IMG/VR virus record: IMGVR_UViG_3300019360_000006
Span: 1-43,164 of that record
Length of the DNA: 43,164 bases
Direction: 5' to 3' (one strand)
Source: a virus
Every line of letters begins with the position of its first letter. Position 1 is the first letter of the stretch. The position numbers and the translations under genes were made by a program. Shown piece after piece: positions 23,135 to 29,555 of this stretch. The notes beneath the pieces were generated by a model. It did not search any database. It was not told where the DNA came from and saw only the letters and a program-made list of their open reading frames with translations.

Positions 23135-23407
23135 ATGCCTCGTCATTACTGTGCCTCGTGTACTGTAGTCCAGGTGTCGAGTAAAGATGAATACTGCGAC
23201 TCGTGTATAGAGGAGATACTAGAGTATCTGCACAAGGAGTATACGCAACTTAAGGTAAGATACTACTGTATTTCATGCACTGTGGTCCAGGTACTAGAGC
23301 AAGATATGTACTGCGACTCGTGTATAGAGGAGGCAGTAAAGGAGATGATAGAAGGCCTATACAAGGACATGCATTATAGTGAGATGGCTAATAAGAGCCT
23401 GCTCTAA
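23135..23407 (+). CDS. Tandem zinc-ribbon protein
   Basis: A 90-aa protein made of two near-copies of one module: YCASCTVVQVSSKDEYCDSC (5-24) and YCISCTVVQVLEQDMYCDSC (44-63), each with CxxC-x11-CxxC and followed by an acidic helix. Each module should bind one zinc ion. Internal duplication is evident. Small zinc-ribbon phage proteins often bind host RNA polymerase or nucleic acid; that role is inference. Confidence 0.75.
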   Translation: MPRHYCASCTVVQVSSKDEYCDSCIEEILEYLHKEYTQLKVRYYCISCTVVQVLEQDMYCDSCIEEAVKEMIEGLYKDMHYSEMANKSLL

Positions 23408-23471
23408 TAAGAGCTTAGTGAGAGGAGAGCTTATAGACACTCTGGCACATAAGAGTCATACATAAGGCATA

Positions 23472-23496
23472 AGAGGAGAGTATCTTACTCTCCTCT
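23472..23496 (+). promoter_or_regulatory. 11-bp perfect hairpin upstream of a ribosome site
   Basis: AGAGGAGAGTA-TCT-TACTCTCCTCT, a stable stem with a 3-base loop, ends a few bases before the AAGGAG of the next gene. No U-tract follows, so an RNA processing or translation-control element is likelier than a terminator. Confidence 0.55.
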
Positions 23497-23509
23497 CTAA
23501 GGAGTAGAG

Positions 23510-23689
23510 ATGGGGATAAAGATTAGAGTGGCCTGGAGTAAGAACAGAGAAATATATTACCTCCAGCTCTGGGCACAAGTAGGTACAAAGAGATACTTCT
23601 CAACGACTCTTGACCTCAACGAAGAGGCATTGAGTATGCTGAAATATCAGATAGAAAGAGCAGAAGATGCTCGACACTCTAACACATAG
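23510..23689 (+). CDS. Hypothetical 59-aa protein
   Basis: AAGGAG lies six bases before the ATG. The peptide begins MGIKIRVAWSKNREIYYLQL and continues with a beta-hairpin (VGTKRYFSTTLDLN) and a helix, a compact fold. Its 3' end overlaps the next gene by 23 bases in another frame. No family recognised. Confidence 0.6.
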   Translation: MGIKIRVAWSKNREIYYLQLWAQVGTKRYFSTTLDLNEEALSMLKYQIERAEDARHSNT

Positions 23690-24011
23690 GCTATCAGTAT
23701 GGCATCTGAAAGCTGCTTATCATGAGGAGATGAAGCAGGTACTAGGACATATCACTATCATACAGCGATTAGATAGAGCTTACGATATGCTTACCAGAGA
23801 TGAAAGGTATAGCTTTAGCTGTGAGAGTGTGAGACCTCTGGTATTCAAGATCACAAGCCCTAATGATACCTACACTATAAGAGAAGGTGAAAGACTCTGT
23901 ACGTGTCCTGATGCTGAGGTATTATGCAAGCATAGGTTGGCTTGTAGGCTCATAGTCCGCTGCATTAAGGGTATGCAGCAGGATGGCTTGAGCGTAACAG
24001 TAAAGGAGTAG
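23667..24011 (+). CDS. SWIM-type zinc-finger protein
   Basis: A 114-aa protein ending in a SWIM signature: C78-T-C80-P-D...C87-K-H89 (CTCPDAEVLCKHRLACRL), preceded by a beta segment (VFKITSPNDTYTIREGER) and an N-terminal helix. SWIM fingers bind zinc and mediate DNA or protein contacts; in larger proteins they accompany transposases, helicases and DNA-repair partners, but here the finger stands almost alone. The start overlaps the upstream gene. Confidence 0.75.
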   Translation: MLDTLTHRLSVWHLKAAYHEEMKQVLGHITIIQRLDRAYDMLTRDERYSFSCESVRPLVFKITSPNDTYTIREGERLCTCPDAEVLCKHRLACRLIVRCIKGMQQDGLSVTVKE

Positions 24012-24013
24012 GT

Positions 24014-24289
24014 ATGTTGTACGAGATACATGAGAATGAACTGTTGATCACGTGCTCTATAAAGGAAATAGAGCATATGCTCTTGAGTGGTGACAAGCTG
24101 TATGCTGTTCCCAATCAAGACGGAGAAGTAATGCACATATATATGGGCAGTCGAGCTGAATGGAGGGAGGACTTCTACGTAGCTAATGCTTCTGCCTTTC
24201 TTGATGCGGTAGGAATGGACGGTACAGCAGGTATAGGTAATACAGAGCTTATTACTATCCGAAGAGGTACGAAGTGTGAACCTCGGTGA
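24014..24289 (+). CDS. Hypothetical 91-aa acidic protein
   Basis: It starts two bases after the SWIM gene with GGAG upstream. Mixed alpha/beta with an acidic N-terminal half (MLYEIHENELLITCSIKEIE) and a segment 'SRAEWREDFYVANASAFLDA'. No recognised motif. Its 3' end overlaps the next gene by 14 bases. Confidence 0.6.
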   Translation: MLYEIHENELLITCSIKEIEHMLLSGDKLYAVPNQDGEVMHIYMGSRAEWREDFYVANASAFLDAVGMDGTAGIGNTELITIRRGTKCEPR

Positions 24290-24503
24290 TATCCGTAGCA
24301 AAGAGTGGTTTATCTATCAGGGTAGAGTGCATTATTGTCTGACGAGAAATCTTACCACATTACAGTGCATCTACCATGCAGAGGATCAAAACTTGTATCA
24401 GTGTGAGTATTATGCAGAGGACTTCGCCGGTACAGTATTGCTAGTCCACGTGACTATTACTGTACGTATGCTTGCGGAGGTGGTAAATGCTAGTGAATGG
24501 TAG
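24276..24503 (+). CDS. Hypothetical 75-aa protein (GTG start)
   Basis: The frame opens with a GTG at 24276 after GAAGAGG. The peptide is beta-rich (EWFIYQGRVHYCLTRNLTTL, then TVLLVHVTITVRML), with Cys and aromatic residues. Overlaps both neighbours, the tight packing usual in this block. No family recognised. Confidence 0.55.
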   Translation: MNLGDIRSKEWFIYQGRVHYCLTRNLTTLQCIYHAEDQNLYQCEYYAEDFAGTVLLVHVTITVRMLAEVVNASEW

Positions 24504-24702
24504 AGTTGTTGGGTATTTAGTCGGTCGGAAGCTATTATGCAAAGCATGCGTAGCAGATGCACTGCATGCTCAAGAGCCGAGGCCAGTGTACAGGGAGAAT
24601 ATTCTCCCCTACTCTCAGGACTGTGAGGGGTGTCGGGTAGAGCTGGTACGAGGGTCAGTGTCTACTGTGCTCTTCGATAGTGGTGAGAATGCCCCTAGCT
24701 GA
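24487..24702 (+). CDS. 71-aa CxxC/CxxC zinc-ribbon-like protein
   Basis: Two CxxC knuckles (CKAC at 18-21 and CEGC at 46-49) with about 24 residues between them, in a basic N-terminal and polar C-terminal context. GCGGAGGTGG lies just before the ATG. Last gene before a strong terminator. A third zinc-binding small protein in this block. Confidence 0.6.
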   Translation: MLVNGRVVGYLVGRKLLCKACVADALHAQEPRPVYRENILPYSQDCEGCRVELVRGSVSTVLFDSGENAPS

Positions 24703-24758
24703 GTCGAGGCAGGGGTAAATTTCACATCAGATACTTAGGTAATAGGATTGTATGGGTT

Positions 24759-24798
24759 GCCCTCAGGATGCCTCACAATGCATCCTGAGGGCTTTTTT
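24759..24798 (+). terminator. Strong rho-independent terminator
   Basis: GCCCTCAGGATGC and GCATCCTGAGGGC pair perfectly over 13 bp with an 8-base loop and are followed by TTTTTT. It ends the first half of the accessory block. Confidence 0.95.
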
Positions 24799-24844
24799 AG
24801 AGGCTATAGTACAGTCTGTACTCATATGAGGTATACATAGAACT

Positions 24845-25201
24845 ATGCCAAGATATACGTATAGATACAGCAAAACACCCTCCTGTACGGTGTCTGCATA
24901 TTGTCCAGTGTGTTGTAAAAAGACGCTCTATACAGAGGTAGAGCTTGCACAGCCTGATGTACGGCTCACACCTAAGGGAGAGATGAAGTCGTATGCCCCC
25001 TCGAAGCTCTTGTGCTGTAGCGAGGAGTGCACTACAGCGTATAAAACGAGGATTGTGGCGCTAATGATGTGGGTATATGACCGCACCACACCGACTGGCT
25101 TCGATGCACAAATAGCGAGGAGAGGGCTTTTGCCCACCTACACCGCTCGGAAATTGGCAGAGGTATCAGAGTATCTGCCTGATGCTCTTAAGCGGTTCTA
25201 G
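24845..25201 (+). CDS. 118-aa zinc-finger-like basic protein
   Basis: A basic, Tyr- and Thr-rich N-terminus is followed by CPVCCKK at about 20-26 and LLCCSEEC at about 55-62, a likely zinc site, then helices with VALMMWVYDRTT and a final basic helix. The gene follows a terminator and a 46-base spacer with an AGTACA-GTC-TGTACT inverted repeat, so it probably has its own promoter. No family recognised. Confidence 0.6.
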   Translation: MPRYTYRYSKTPSCTVSAYCPVCCKKTLYTEVELAQPDVRLTPKGEMKSYAPSKLLCCSEECTTAYKTRIVALMMWVYDRTTPTGFDAQIARRGLLPTYTARKLAEVSEYLPDALKRF

Positions 25202-25212
25202 AGAAAGAGACT

Positions 25213-25437
25213 ATGAGTCTTCAGTTCAAAACCGAAAAGCAATGGCAAGAGTGGATTAGTAAGAATCCTCAGGTCCATAAGATATTGGAGAGTAAAGGAG
25301 GTACAACGCTAGTTAATAAAGAGTATAGAAGAGTACCTAGAGAGAGAGTCCAGAAGCAGTATAAGGAGCTGAATATAGAGTATCTGGTACTTGGGCTTGT
25401 AGTTGGAGGTCTTGTTATTCTGTGGATAGTAGTGTAG
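25213..25437 (+). CDS. 74-aa C-tail-anchored membrane protein
   Basis: A basic cytoplasmic part with FKTEKQWQEWISKNPQVHKI is followed by a C-terminal hydrophobic helix (YLVLGLVVGGLVILWIVV, 57-74). GAGAAAGAGACT precedes the ATG. The tail-anchored topology suggests a membrane-localised regulator of host functions; unknown family. Confidence 0.6.
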   Translation: MSLQFKTEKQWQEWISKNPQVHKILESKGGTTLVNKEYRRVPRERVQKQYKELNIEYLVLGLVVGGLVILWIVV

Positions 25438-25475
25438 CTCTTAGTGTGTAGGAGTGCTCTGCGAAAGGGAAGACT

Positions 25476-25742
25476 ATGCCTTACCATCAAGAAACCTGCA
25501 CTACCTGTGCTCACTGGCGAGCTCAGTTAGGCATTCAGCCTGATGCTCCGTATGGGCTGTATACGGTCCCTGAACAGGGAATTACCACTATTGCAGCAGT
25601 AACTAAGATGGATTGGCCCCGTGACACAGCCTGGGTAGATGTTGAGGGCTATATCTATATCTATTGGAGTGGCTACCGTCGCTCTGTATGTGGGCAAAAG
25701 CCATCATTAGGACCATTAGGTGGTCCTTGGTGCCATGAATAG
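25476..25742 (+). CDS. Hypothetical 88-aa protein with CxxC
   Basis: Starts MPYHQETCTTCAHWRAQLGI, with a CxxC at 8-11 and further Cys at about 72 and 86 that may complete a zinc site, and a beta-rich middle (AWVDVEGYIYIYWSGYRRSV). Preceded by GCGAAAGGGAAGACT. No family recognised. Confidence 0.6.
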   Translation: MPYHQETCTTCAHWRAQLGIQPDAPYGLYTVPEQGITTIAAVTKMDWPRDTAWVDVEGYIYIYWSGYRRSVCGQKPSLGPLGGPWCHE

Positions 25743-25754
25743 AAGGGAGTTGAT

Positions 25755-26030
25755 ATGGATATGAGATACGAAGAGTTAGTACGGTCAGCAGCTCCTTTTG
25801 ATCGATTGACTAAGGAGCAGGTGCAGAAAGCTAATAGTGTAGCTCGCACAGCTGGCTATGGCTCCGCTACAAGCATCATTCTTGGGAGCGAGGATAGAGT
25901 GGTGTATCACATTAGCGCAGGGTACAGAAAGCGCACGACTGGGGAGTATGTGCCTCATGCCTATAGGGCGCACTTCGGCTGGAAGAACACTTATTATCAG
26001 CAGGCAGTCACGATAGTAGAGATTGCGTAA
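25755..26030 (+). CDS. Hypothetical 91-aa protein
   Basis: AGAAGGGAGTTGAT is the ribosome site. A helical N-terminus (MDMRYEELVRSAAPFDRLTK) leads into a beta-rich, Tyr-rich C-terminus (SEDRVVYHISAGYRKRTTGE, HFGWKNTYYQQAVTIVEIA). No family recognised. Confidence 0.6.
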   Translation: MDMRYEELVRSAAPFDRLTKEQVQKANSVARTAGYGSATSIILGSEDRVVYHISAGYRKRTTGEYVPHAYRAHFGWKNTYYQQAVTIVEIA

Positions 26031-26081
26031 GTATGGCGATCTTCTAGGCGAGGTATCTCTCTCTCATACTCGGAGGTATGT

Positions 26082-26309
26082 GTGGTTGTGTATAGAGTGC
26101 ATCAGCATGTGCACGGACCACTGTGCACCTATAGTGGGATGTGGGCAGGATGCAGAGCGAAGGCTGGTACGTGGTATGCTGTGGCTATTCGTACTGATGA
26201 CCAGGGTAGGCAAATAGGATGGCCTGATTCAGAGAGGTATCCTACCTTGGACGCTGCTACAAGAGAAGCGCTGGAAGTACGCATTCCTCCCTCTGTTCCC
26301 ACACGTTAA
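26082..26309 (+). CDS. Hypothetical 75-aa protein (GTG start), last of the accessory block
   Basis: GGAGGT at 26072-26077 lies four bases before this GTG. The peptide (TWYAVAIRTDDQGRQIGWPD, then LDAATREALEVRIPP) reads like a small alpha/beta protein. The competing frame from a TTG at 26023 gives a less protein-like product. Start is uncertain. Confidence 0.5.
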   Translation: MVVYRVHQHVHGPLCTYSGMWAGCRAKAGTWYAVAIRTDDQGRQIGWPDSERYPTLDAATREALEVRIPPSVPTR

Positions 26310-26317
26310 GTATGCCT

Positions 26318-26345
26318 GAGGAGGTATCTGAGGGTACCTCCTCTT
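26318..26345 (+). terminator. Terminator-like hairpin ending the accessory block
   Basis: GAGGAGGTA and TACCTCCTC pair over 9 bp with an 8-base loop, followed by TTCC. The stem shares GGAGGTA/TACCTCC with the terminator at 20109-20142. Weak U-tract. Confidence 0.55.
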
Positions 26346-26426
26346 CCTGGAATCTCTCTACGCCCTTGCATCATCTTCGTCTCAGTCCTCTCCAGGCTCT
26401 TCGCATAGCCCTGCTCTCAGTATATA

Positions 26427-26435
26427 TGCTATAAT
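26427..26435 (+). promoter_or_regulatory. Extended -10 promoter candidate
   Basis: TGCTATAAT is a perfect extended -10 box in the non-coding region; no matching -35 is seen. A transcript from here would run rightward into the GTAC array without an open frame, giving at most a small non-coding RNA. Confidence 0.3.
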
Positions 26436-26520
26436 ATGTGTGAGTAGGACTAGAGCGGACTGACTCTTCGTCTTCGTGCGTCATCGCTGGACGTGGCTGC
26501 TCAAGGGAGTTGAGGGGTCT

Positions 26521-26876
26521 GTACCCTACCTCATCAAACTATATCTTACTGTACTATACTTAGCAGCACGTACCTTTCTGCACTACACCTAAGTATATCT
26601 GCCTCTCTGTACTGTATCTCAGAGTCTCTCGCTCAGTGCTTGTACCTTACTATACCTTCTTGTACTGTACTCTACTGTACCTGCCTGATCGTACTAAGCT
26701 TCATAAGCTCTACCTACCTATACTATAGCTCATACGCTCTACCTCCTCGCTCAGAGGCTCTAGCTAATTGTACTGCATCTACTAGCTTGTACCTACTCGT
26801 ACCTACCTAATAGCTCCTACCTAACTGTACTAGACCTAATTGTACCATCCTAATTGTACCATCCTAATTGTACTAA
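26521..26876. repeat. GTAC-enriched non-coding region
   Basis: I count about 16 GTAC tetramers in 356 bases, most as TGTACT or TGTACC, against one or two expected. The whole stretch 26346-27132 has no plausible gene longer than a few dozen codons. It is pyrimidine-rich on the plus strand, includes a CCCCCTTCCCCCCC tract (26921-26934) and carries two short tandem arrays listed separately. Possible binding array, origin, or long untranslated 3' region of the leftward genes. Confidence 0.75.
26835..26876. repeat. Three 14-bp tandem repeats
   Basis: CCTAATTGTACCAT, CCTAATTGTACCAT and CCTAATTGTACTAA follow one another with an exact 14-bp period. The first copy with its flank (AGACCTAATTGTAC, 26832-26845) is the reverse complement of 21287-21300 in the control region. 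Confidence 0.85.
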
Positions 26877-26947
26877 GCCTAATAGCCTTAGTGTCCAGGG
26901 AACCCTTAGGACCACTATATCCCCCTTCCCCCCCTAGTCCCACAGTC

Positions 26948-26992
26948 ACGCATACTCGTATCACGCATACTCACATAACGCATACTCACATC
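26948..26992. repeat. Three 15-bp tandem repeats
   Basis: ACGCATACTC begins at 26948, 26963 and 26978, each followed by a five-base variable tail (GTATC, ACATA, ACATC). The reverse strand reads GTGAGTATGCGT, sharing TGAGTAT with units of the 21301 array. Confidence 0.8.
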
Positions 26993-27132
26993 ATACAGAC
27001 TCTCACACGAATACTCTAGCAGGTACTTCGAATAATGTATTTCCCTACTACTCTAGTCCTCTTAGGACTATACTTCCTGAGTCTCGGCTGTACCTGGATT
27101 CTCAGCCCTCTTAGTCTGGGTAACTAATCTGT

Positions 27133-27292
27133 CTATAACCCTCCCTCAGCTCTTAATACTATTCCTTTATATACAAGGTAATGAAGTACCTTCCGTAGAG
27201 TAGCATCTTTACACTCTCCTACATCTAATAGTTATCTCTCTAAGAGTGAGGAGTATATTAGCTTCTAGAAGTGTATCTTCCCCTATAACTAT
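27133..27292 (-). pseudogene. Decayed copy of the winged-helix gene
   Basis: Two frames on the minus strand resemble the intact gene at 27403-27621. One gives LLTLREITIRC (compare LTTRQITIRC), and after a frame change the next gives KDATLRKVLHYLVYKGIVLR (compare KDSRVRTVLYKLLLKGYVIR). Six codons are shortened to about three and the frame shifts in between. AAGGAG precedes the fragment but no ATG follows. Best explained as a duplicated, broken copy. Confidence 0.6.
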
Positions 27293-27304
27293 GCGCTCCT
27301 TCTA

Positions 27305-27406
27305 CTACTCTCTTAGGTGCTCCTTACATATCCTGACTAGTAGGGGTCTAATACCCTCTAGTGCTAGTCTATCTAGCTCTCTCTGTATAGTCACTTGAAT
27401 ATTCAT
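27305..27406 (-). CDS. 33-aa helical peptide coupled to the winged-helix gene
   Basis: The ATG overlaps the stop of the winged-helix gene (ATGA). The peptide (MNIQVTIQRELDRLALEGIR, ending KEHLRE) is charged and amphipathic. It could be a small partner or merely the remains of a longer gene. Confidence 0.4.
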   Translation of the reverse strand: MNIQVTIQRELDRLALEGIRPLLVRICKEHLRE

Positions 27407-27621
27407 AACCCTTTACTTAACGTATACAAGTCTCTGTCAGCTCTAATAACATACCCTTTCAGTAATAGCTTATAGAGTACGGTTCTTACACGAGAGTCTT
27501 TATAGCTATAACATCTTCCACATCTGATAGTAATCTGCCTTGTAGTTAGAGGCTCCTGAGACTCTTTTAGAGTGTATAGTATTCTCTTCTGCCATTTACC
27601 TGTGACTGAGTATATAATCAT
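27403..27621 (-). CDS. Winged helix-turn-helix DNA-binding protein
   Basis: A 72-aa protein consisting of one winged-helix domain: KRILYTLKESQEPLTTRQI (helices 1 and 2), 'TIRCGRCYSYKDSRVRTVL' (recognition helix region), 'LYKLLLKGYVIRADRDLYTL' (helix and wing). A single small wHTH is the classic phage transcription regulator. It is the only clear DNA-binding regulator in the window, so it is a candidate for the operators described above. A broken paralogue lies downstream. Confidence 0.75.
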   Translation of the reverse strand: MIIYSVTGKWQKRILYTLKESQEPLTTRQITIRCGRCYSYKDSRVRTVLYKLLLKGYVIRADRDLYTLSKGL

Positions 27622-27714
27622 CTTAGCCTCTCTAATTTTATTCAGAGTACCTACCTACTCTGCAGGTTATACTCTCTTCTAACTTATCTAGTTCTCTTCA
27701 ATCTAAATAGTTTC

Positions 27715-27858
27715 TCATACCTTATGTACTCTCTCTTTAAGCTCTAAGTATTTCTCTATTCTCTTTAACTGCTCCTTCCTTTTCTGTCTTCTACTCTTTA
27801 GCTCTTTAATCCACTTATCAAGCATAAGTAATCCTAGACAGAATAATATAATCTCCAT
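27715..27858 (-). CDS. 47-aa membrane-anchored basic peptide
   Basis: AAGGA lies five bases before the ATG. Hydrophobic residues 2-13 (EIILFCLGLLML) form a short anchor, followed by a long Lys/Arg/Glu-rich helix (DKWIKELKSRRQKRKEQLKR and on). No family recognised; resembles small spanin- or assembly-type peptides only in outline. Confidence 0.55.
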   Translation of the reverse strand: MEIILFCLGLLMLDKWIKELKSRRQKRKEQLKRIEKYLELKERVHKV

Positions 27859-27893
27859 AGTAGTTCCTTAAGTTAAGTGAAAGTAAAGCTAAT

Positions 27894-28172
27894 CTATTCT
27901 TTAATCTTTTCAGAGTACCTACCTACTCTGATAGCTCTAAGCTCTGCATTCTTCAGTACAGCTGTTACACTAGCATGCCATTTACAGTATATCTCAGTAA
28001 AAGCAGGTTTTACATACTCTAGCTTCCCTATTCTATATCTACATAGACTCTTATATACCTTATGACTAGCATCTAAGTTACAGTCTTTATACATACACTT
28101 CAAGTAGCACTCCTTACAGATAGCTTTAGACTCTGTAGTCTCTCTAACTCTATCTGAGTAGCACAGAACCAC
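27894..28172 (-). CDS. Cys-rich hypothetical protein, start uncertain
   Basis: The longest frame opens with GTG at 28172 and overlaps the upstream gene by 73 bases. A start inside is likelier, for instance the TTG six bases after AAGGAG (about 28111). The conserved-looking part holds CKECYLKCMYKDC, two more Cys, and a helical C-terminus (YCKWHASVTAVLKNAELRAI). The Cys spacing suggests a metal site. No family recognised. Confidence 0.5.
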   Translation of the reverse strand: MVLCYSDRVRETTESKAICKECYLKCMYKDCNLDASHKVYKSLCRYRIGKLEYVKPAFTEIYCKWHASVTAVLKNAELRAIRVGRYSEKIKE

Positions 28173-28660
28173 ATAACCTTAGCTAGATCATCTTCCTTCT
28201 CTAAGACTTCTTCAATACACTCTCCTGTATCTGAGGTAGTATGAGAAATATTCTTAGTCTCTACTTTAGTAGAGAGCTTACCTACATACTCTCCAGTCTC
28301 TAACTCATGTATATATATGAGCAAGTGTTTAAGAGCATGATTAGCTCTCTCTAACTGATACTCTTTATTACCTATACCTTTATACCAATTACCTAAAATT
28401 ACCTTACTCTTATCATCACTATATACTCTATTACTATATTTCGTATCTCCTTCTTGAAATACCTTACCTAATCTAATAAGACTACTGTAAGGTATCTGTG
28501 TAAGGTCAAACTCTTCTACATTAGTCTTAGCTTGAGAAGACTTAGTATAAGTGCTTATAGTATCTTTCATCTTAGCCTCTGTATACTCATAGTCTGTAAT
28601 AGGTATTCTTTCCCTCTCAGGATCTAAACACCACCAAGCCGTACCATCATATTCCCACAA
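28100..28660 (-). CDS. dATP/dGTP diphosphohydrolase-like (DUF5664-type) candidate
   Basis: Core features are IPYSSLIRLGKVFQEGDTKY (56-75), GNWYKG (90-95), 'YQLERANHALKHLLIYIHEL' (101-120) then ETGEY, and a C-terminal 'EDDLAKVMWFCATQIELERL'. This order (locator of KY, NW.KG, R.LRHL, GE, then a D..H-like helix) is that of the phage DUF5664 family, annotated as nucleoside triphosphate hydrolases. The expected HlaHa is DLAKV here, so activity is uncertain. The track start is a TTG at 28660; the frame stays open and protein-like to about 28780, so the true start may lie upstream, perhaps a rare ATC at 28756 eight bases after GAGGAG. Confidence 0.55.
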   Translation of the reverse strand: MWEYDGTAWWCLDPERERIPITDYEYTEAKMKDTISTYTKSSQAKTNVEEFDLTQIPYSSLIRLGKVFQEGDTKYSNRVYSDDKSKVILGNWYKGIGNKEYQLERANHALKHLLIYIHELETGEYVGKLSTKVETKNISHTTSDTGECIEEVLEKEDDLAKVMWFCATQIELERLQSLKLSVRSAT

Positions 28661-28769
28661 TACCCCACTACTAATAGTCTTAGCCCCTTTCTTAGGATTA
28701 GTAGGAGGTATAGTAGCTTCAGGCCATTCAGTAAAGTGTTTATCTACTGTATCGATTCTCTTCTCTCCT

Positions 28770-29204
28770 CTAGTTAGTCATTCCTTGTATAATACTCTCT
28801 AACTCTATCAACATCTCTTTAGTATTTCCCCTATAGAGATACTTTCTACACCAACTATACATAGGAGTTTGAGTGTCTATACTTGTTATAATATCTAATG
28901 TATTAATTAGCTCTCCTTTCTCACTATACACCTTACTTACTTTAGCTTCCTTCGTAATAATACTCATAGCTATAGCTTCTGCTAACTTCTCCCCTAGTAT
29001 ATACTCTCTTAATACACCTCTAATCTGCTGTCTAAATCCTCTTCTATCTTCTTCTCTCAATCCTAAATAAGCCTGATACAATCTATCTCTTAAATACCCA
29101 CTATTCAATAGTAGTCCTTCTATCTCATATATAGCTCTATCCATTCCATATCTTCTATACTTGAACTTACTCGTTACATAATACTGATTATTTATCTTAG
29201 ACAT
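28770..29204 (-). CDS. Hypothetical 144-aa protein
   Basis: A mainly helical protein rich in Arg, Tyr and Leu (KFKYRRYGMDRAIYEIEGLL, then LREEDRRGFRQQIRGVLREY). Its stop lies just before the ribosome site of the DUF5664-like gene. No family recognised. Confidence 0.6.
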   Translation of the reverse strand: MSKINNQYYVTSKFKYRRYGMDRAIYEIEGLLLNSGYLRDRLYQAYLGLREEDRRGFRQQIRGVLREYILGEKLAEAIAMSIITKEAKVSKVYSEKGELINTLDIITSIDTQTPMYSWCRKYLYRGNTKEMLIELESIIQGMTN

Positions 29205-29255
29205 AATAAATCTTTCTATTGTATAAGTTTCTTTAAGAGTAACTCTAAATATATC

Positions 29256-29546
29256 TTACTTATATATGAATGTGGCTCTAAACGCTCGTATTTCATCATC
29301 AGACTTAAGTATATAACTTACTACCTTAAAGGTAATTGAATTTACACTTCCTATAGCTAAATCATTTTTAGCTTCCTCTTTACTAAACTCATATATCTCT
29401 TTCAAATGTAATATCTTTATATTCTTACTATATGCTTCTAAACTAGTTATACAGTCTTGTTTTATATCTCTTGAGTTATCTTTCTGTATTACATAAATTA
29501 TGTCTATATGCTCATTTTCACTGCAGTATATATTACAGATATGCAT
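29256..29546 (-). CDS. Hypothetical protein, paralogue A of a tandem pair
   Basis: A 96-aa protein sharing MHxCNxYC at the start, ILHLKEIYEFSKEEAK in the middle and DEIRAFRATFIYK at the end with the neighbouring gene at 29556. The hydrophobic/charged alternation and the Cys pair suggest a compact alpha/beta fold. Unknown function. Confidence 0.65.
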   Translation of the reverse strand: MHICNIYCSENEHIDIIYVIQKDNSRDIKQDCITSLEAYSKNIKILHLKEIYEFSKEEAKNDLAIGSVNSITFKVVSYILKSDDEIRAFRATFIYK

Positions 29547-29555
29547 ATTATACTC

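Noticed and set aside
26023-26217. Alternative frame starting at a TTG at the end of the accessory block
   Set aside because: The 26082 frame has GGAGGT close to its GTG and a more protein-like product, and the TTG lies inside the preceding gene.
25928-27402. Undetected large gene in the long non-coding stretch
   Set aside because: Both strands were read: stops are frequent in all frames, and only the 33-codon ORF and the wHTH remnant on the minus strand look coding.
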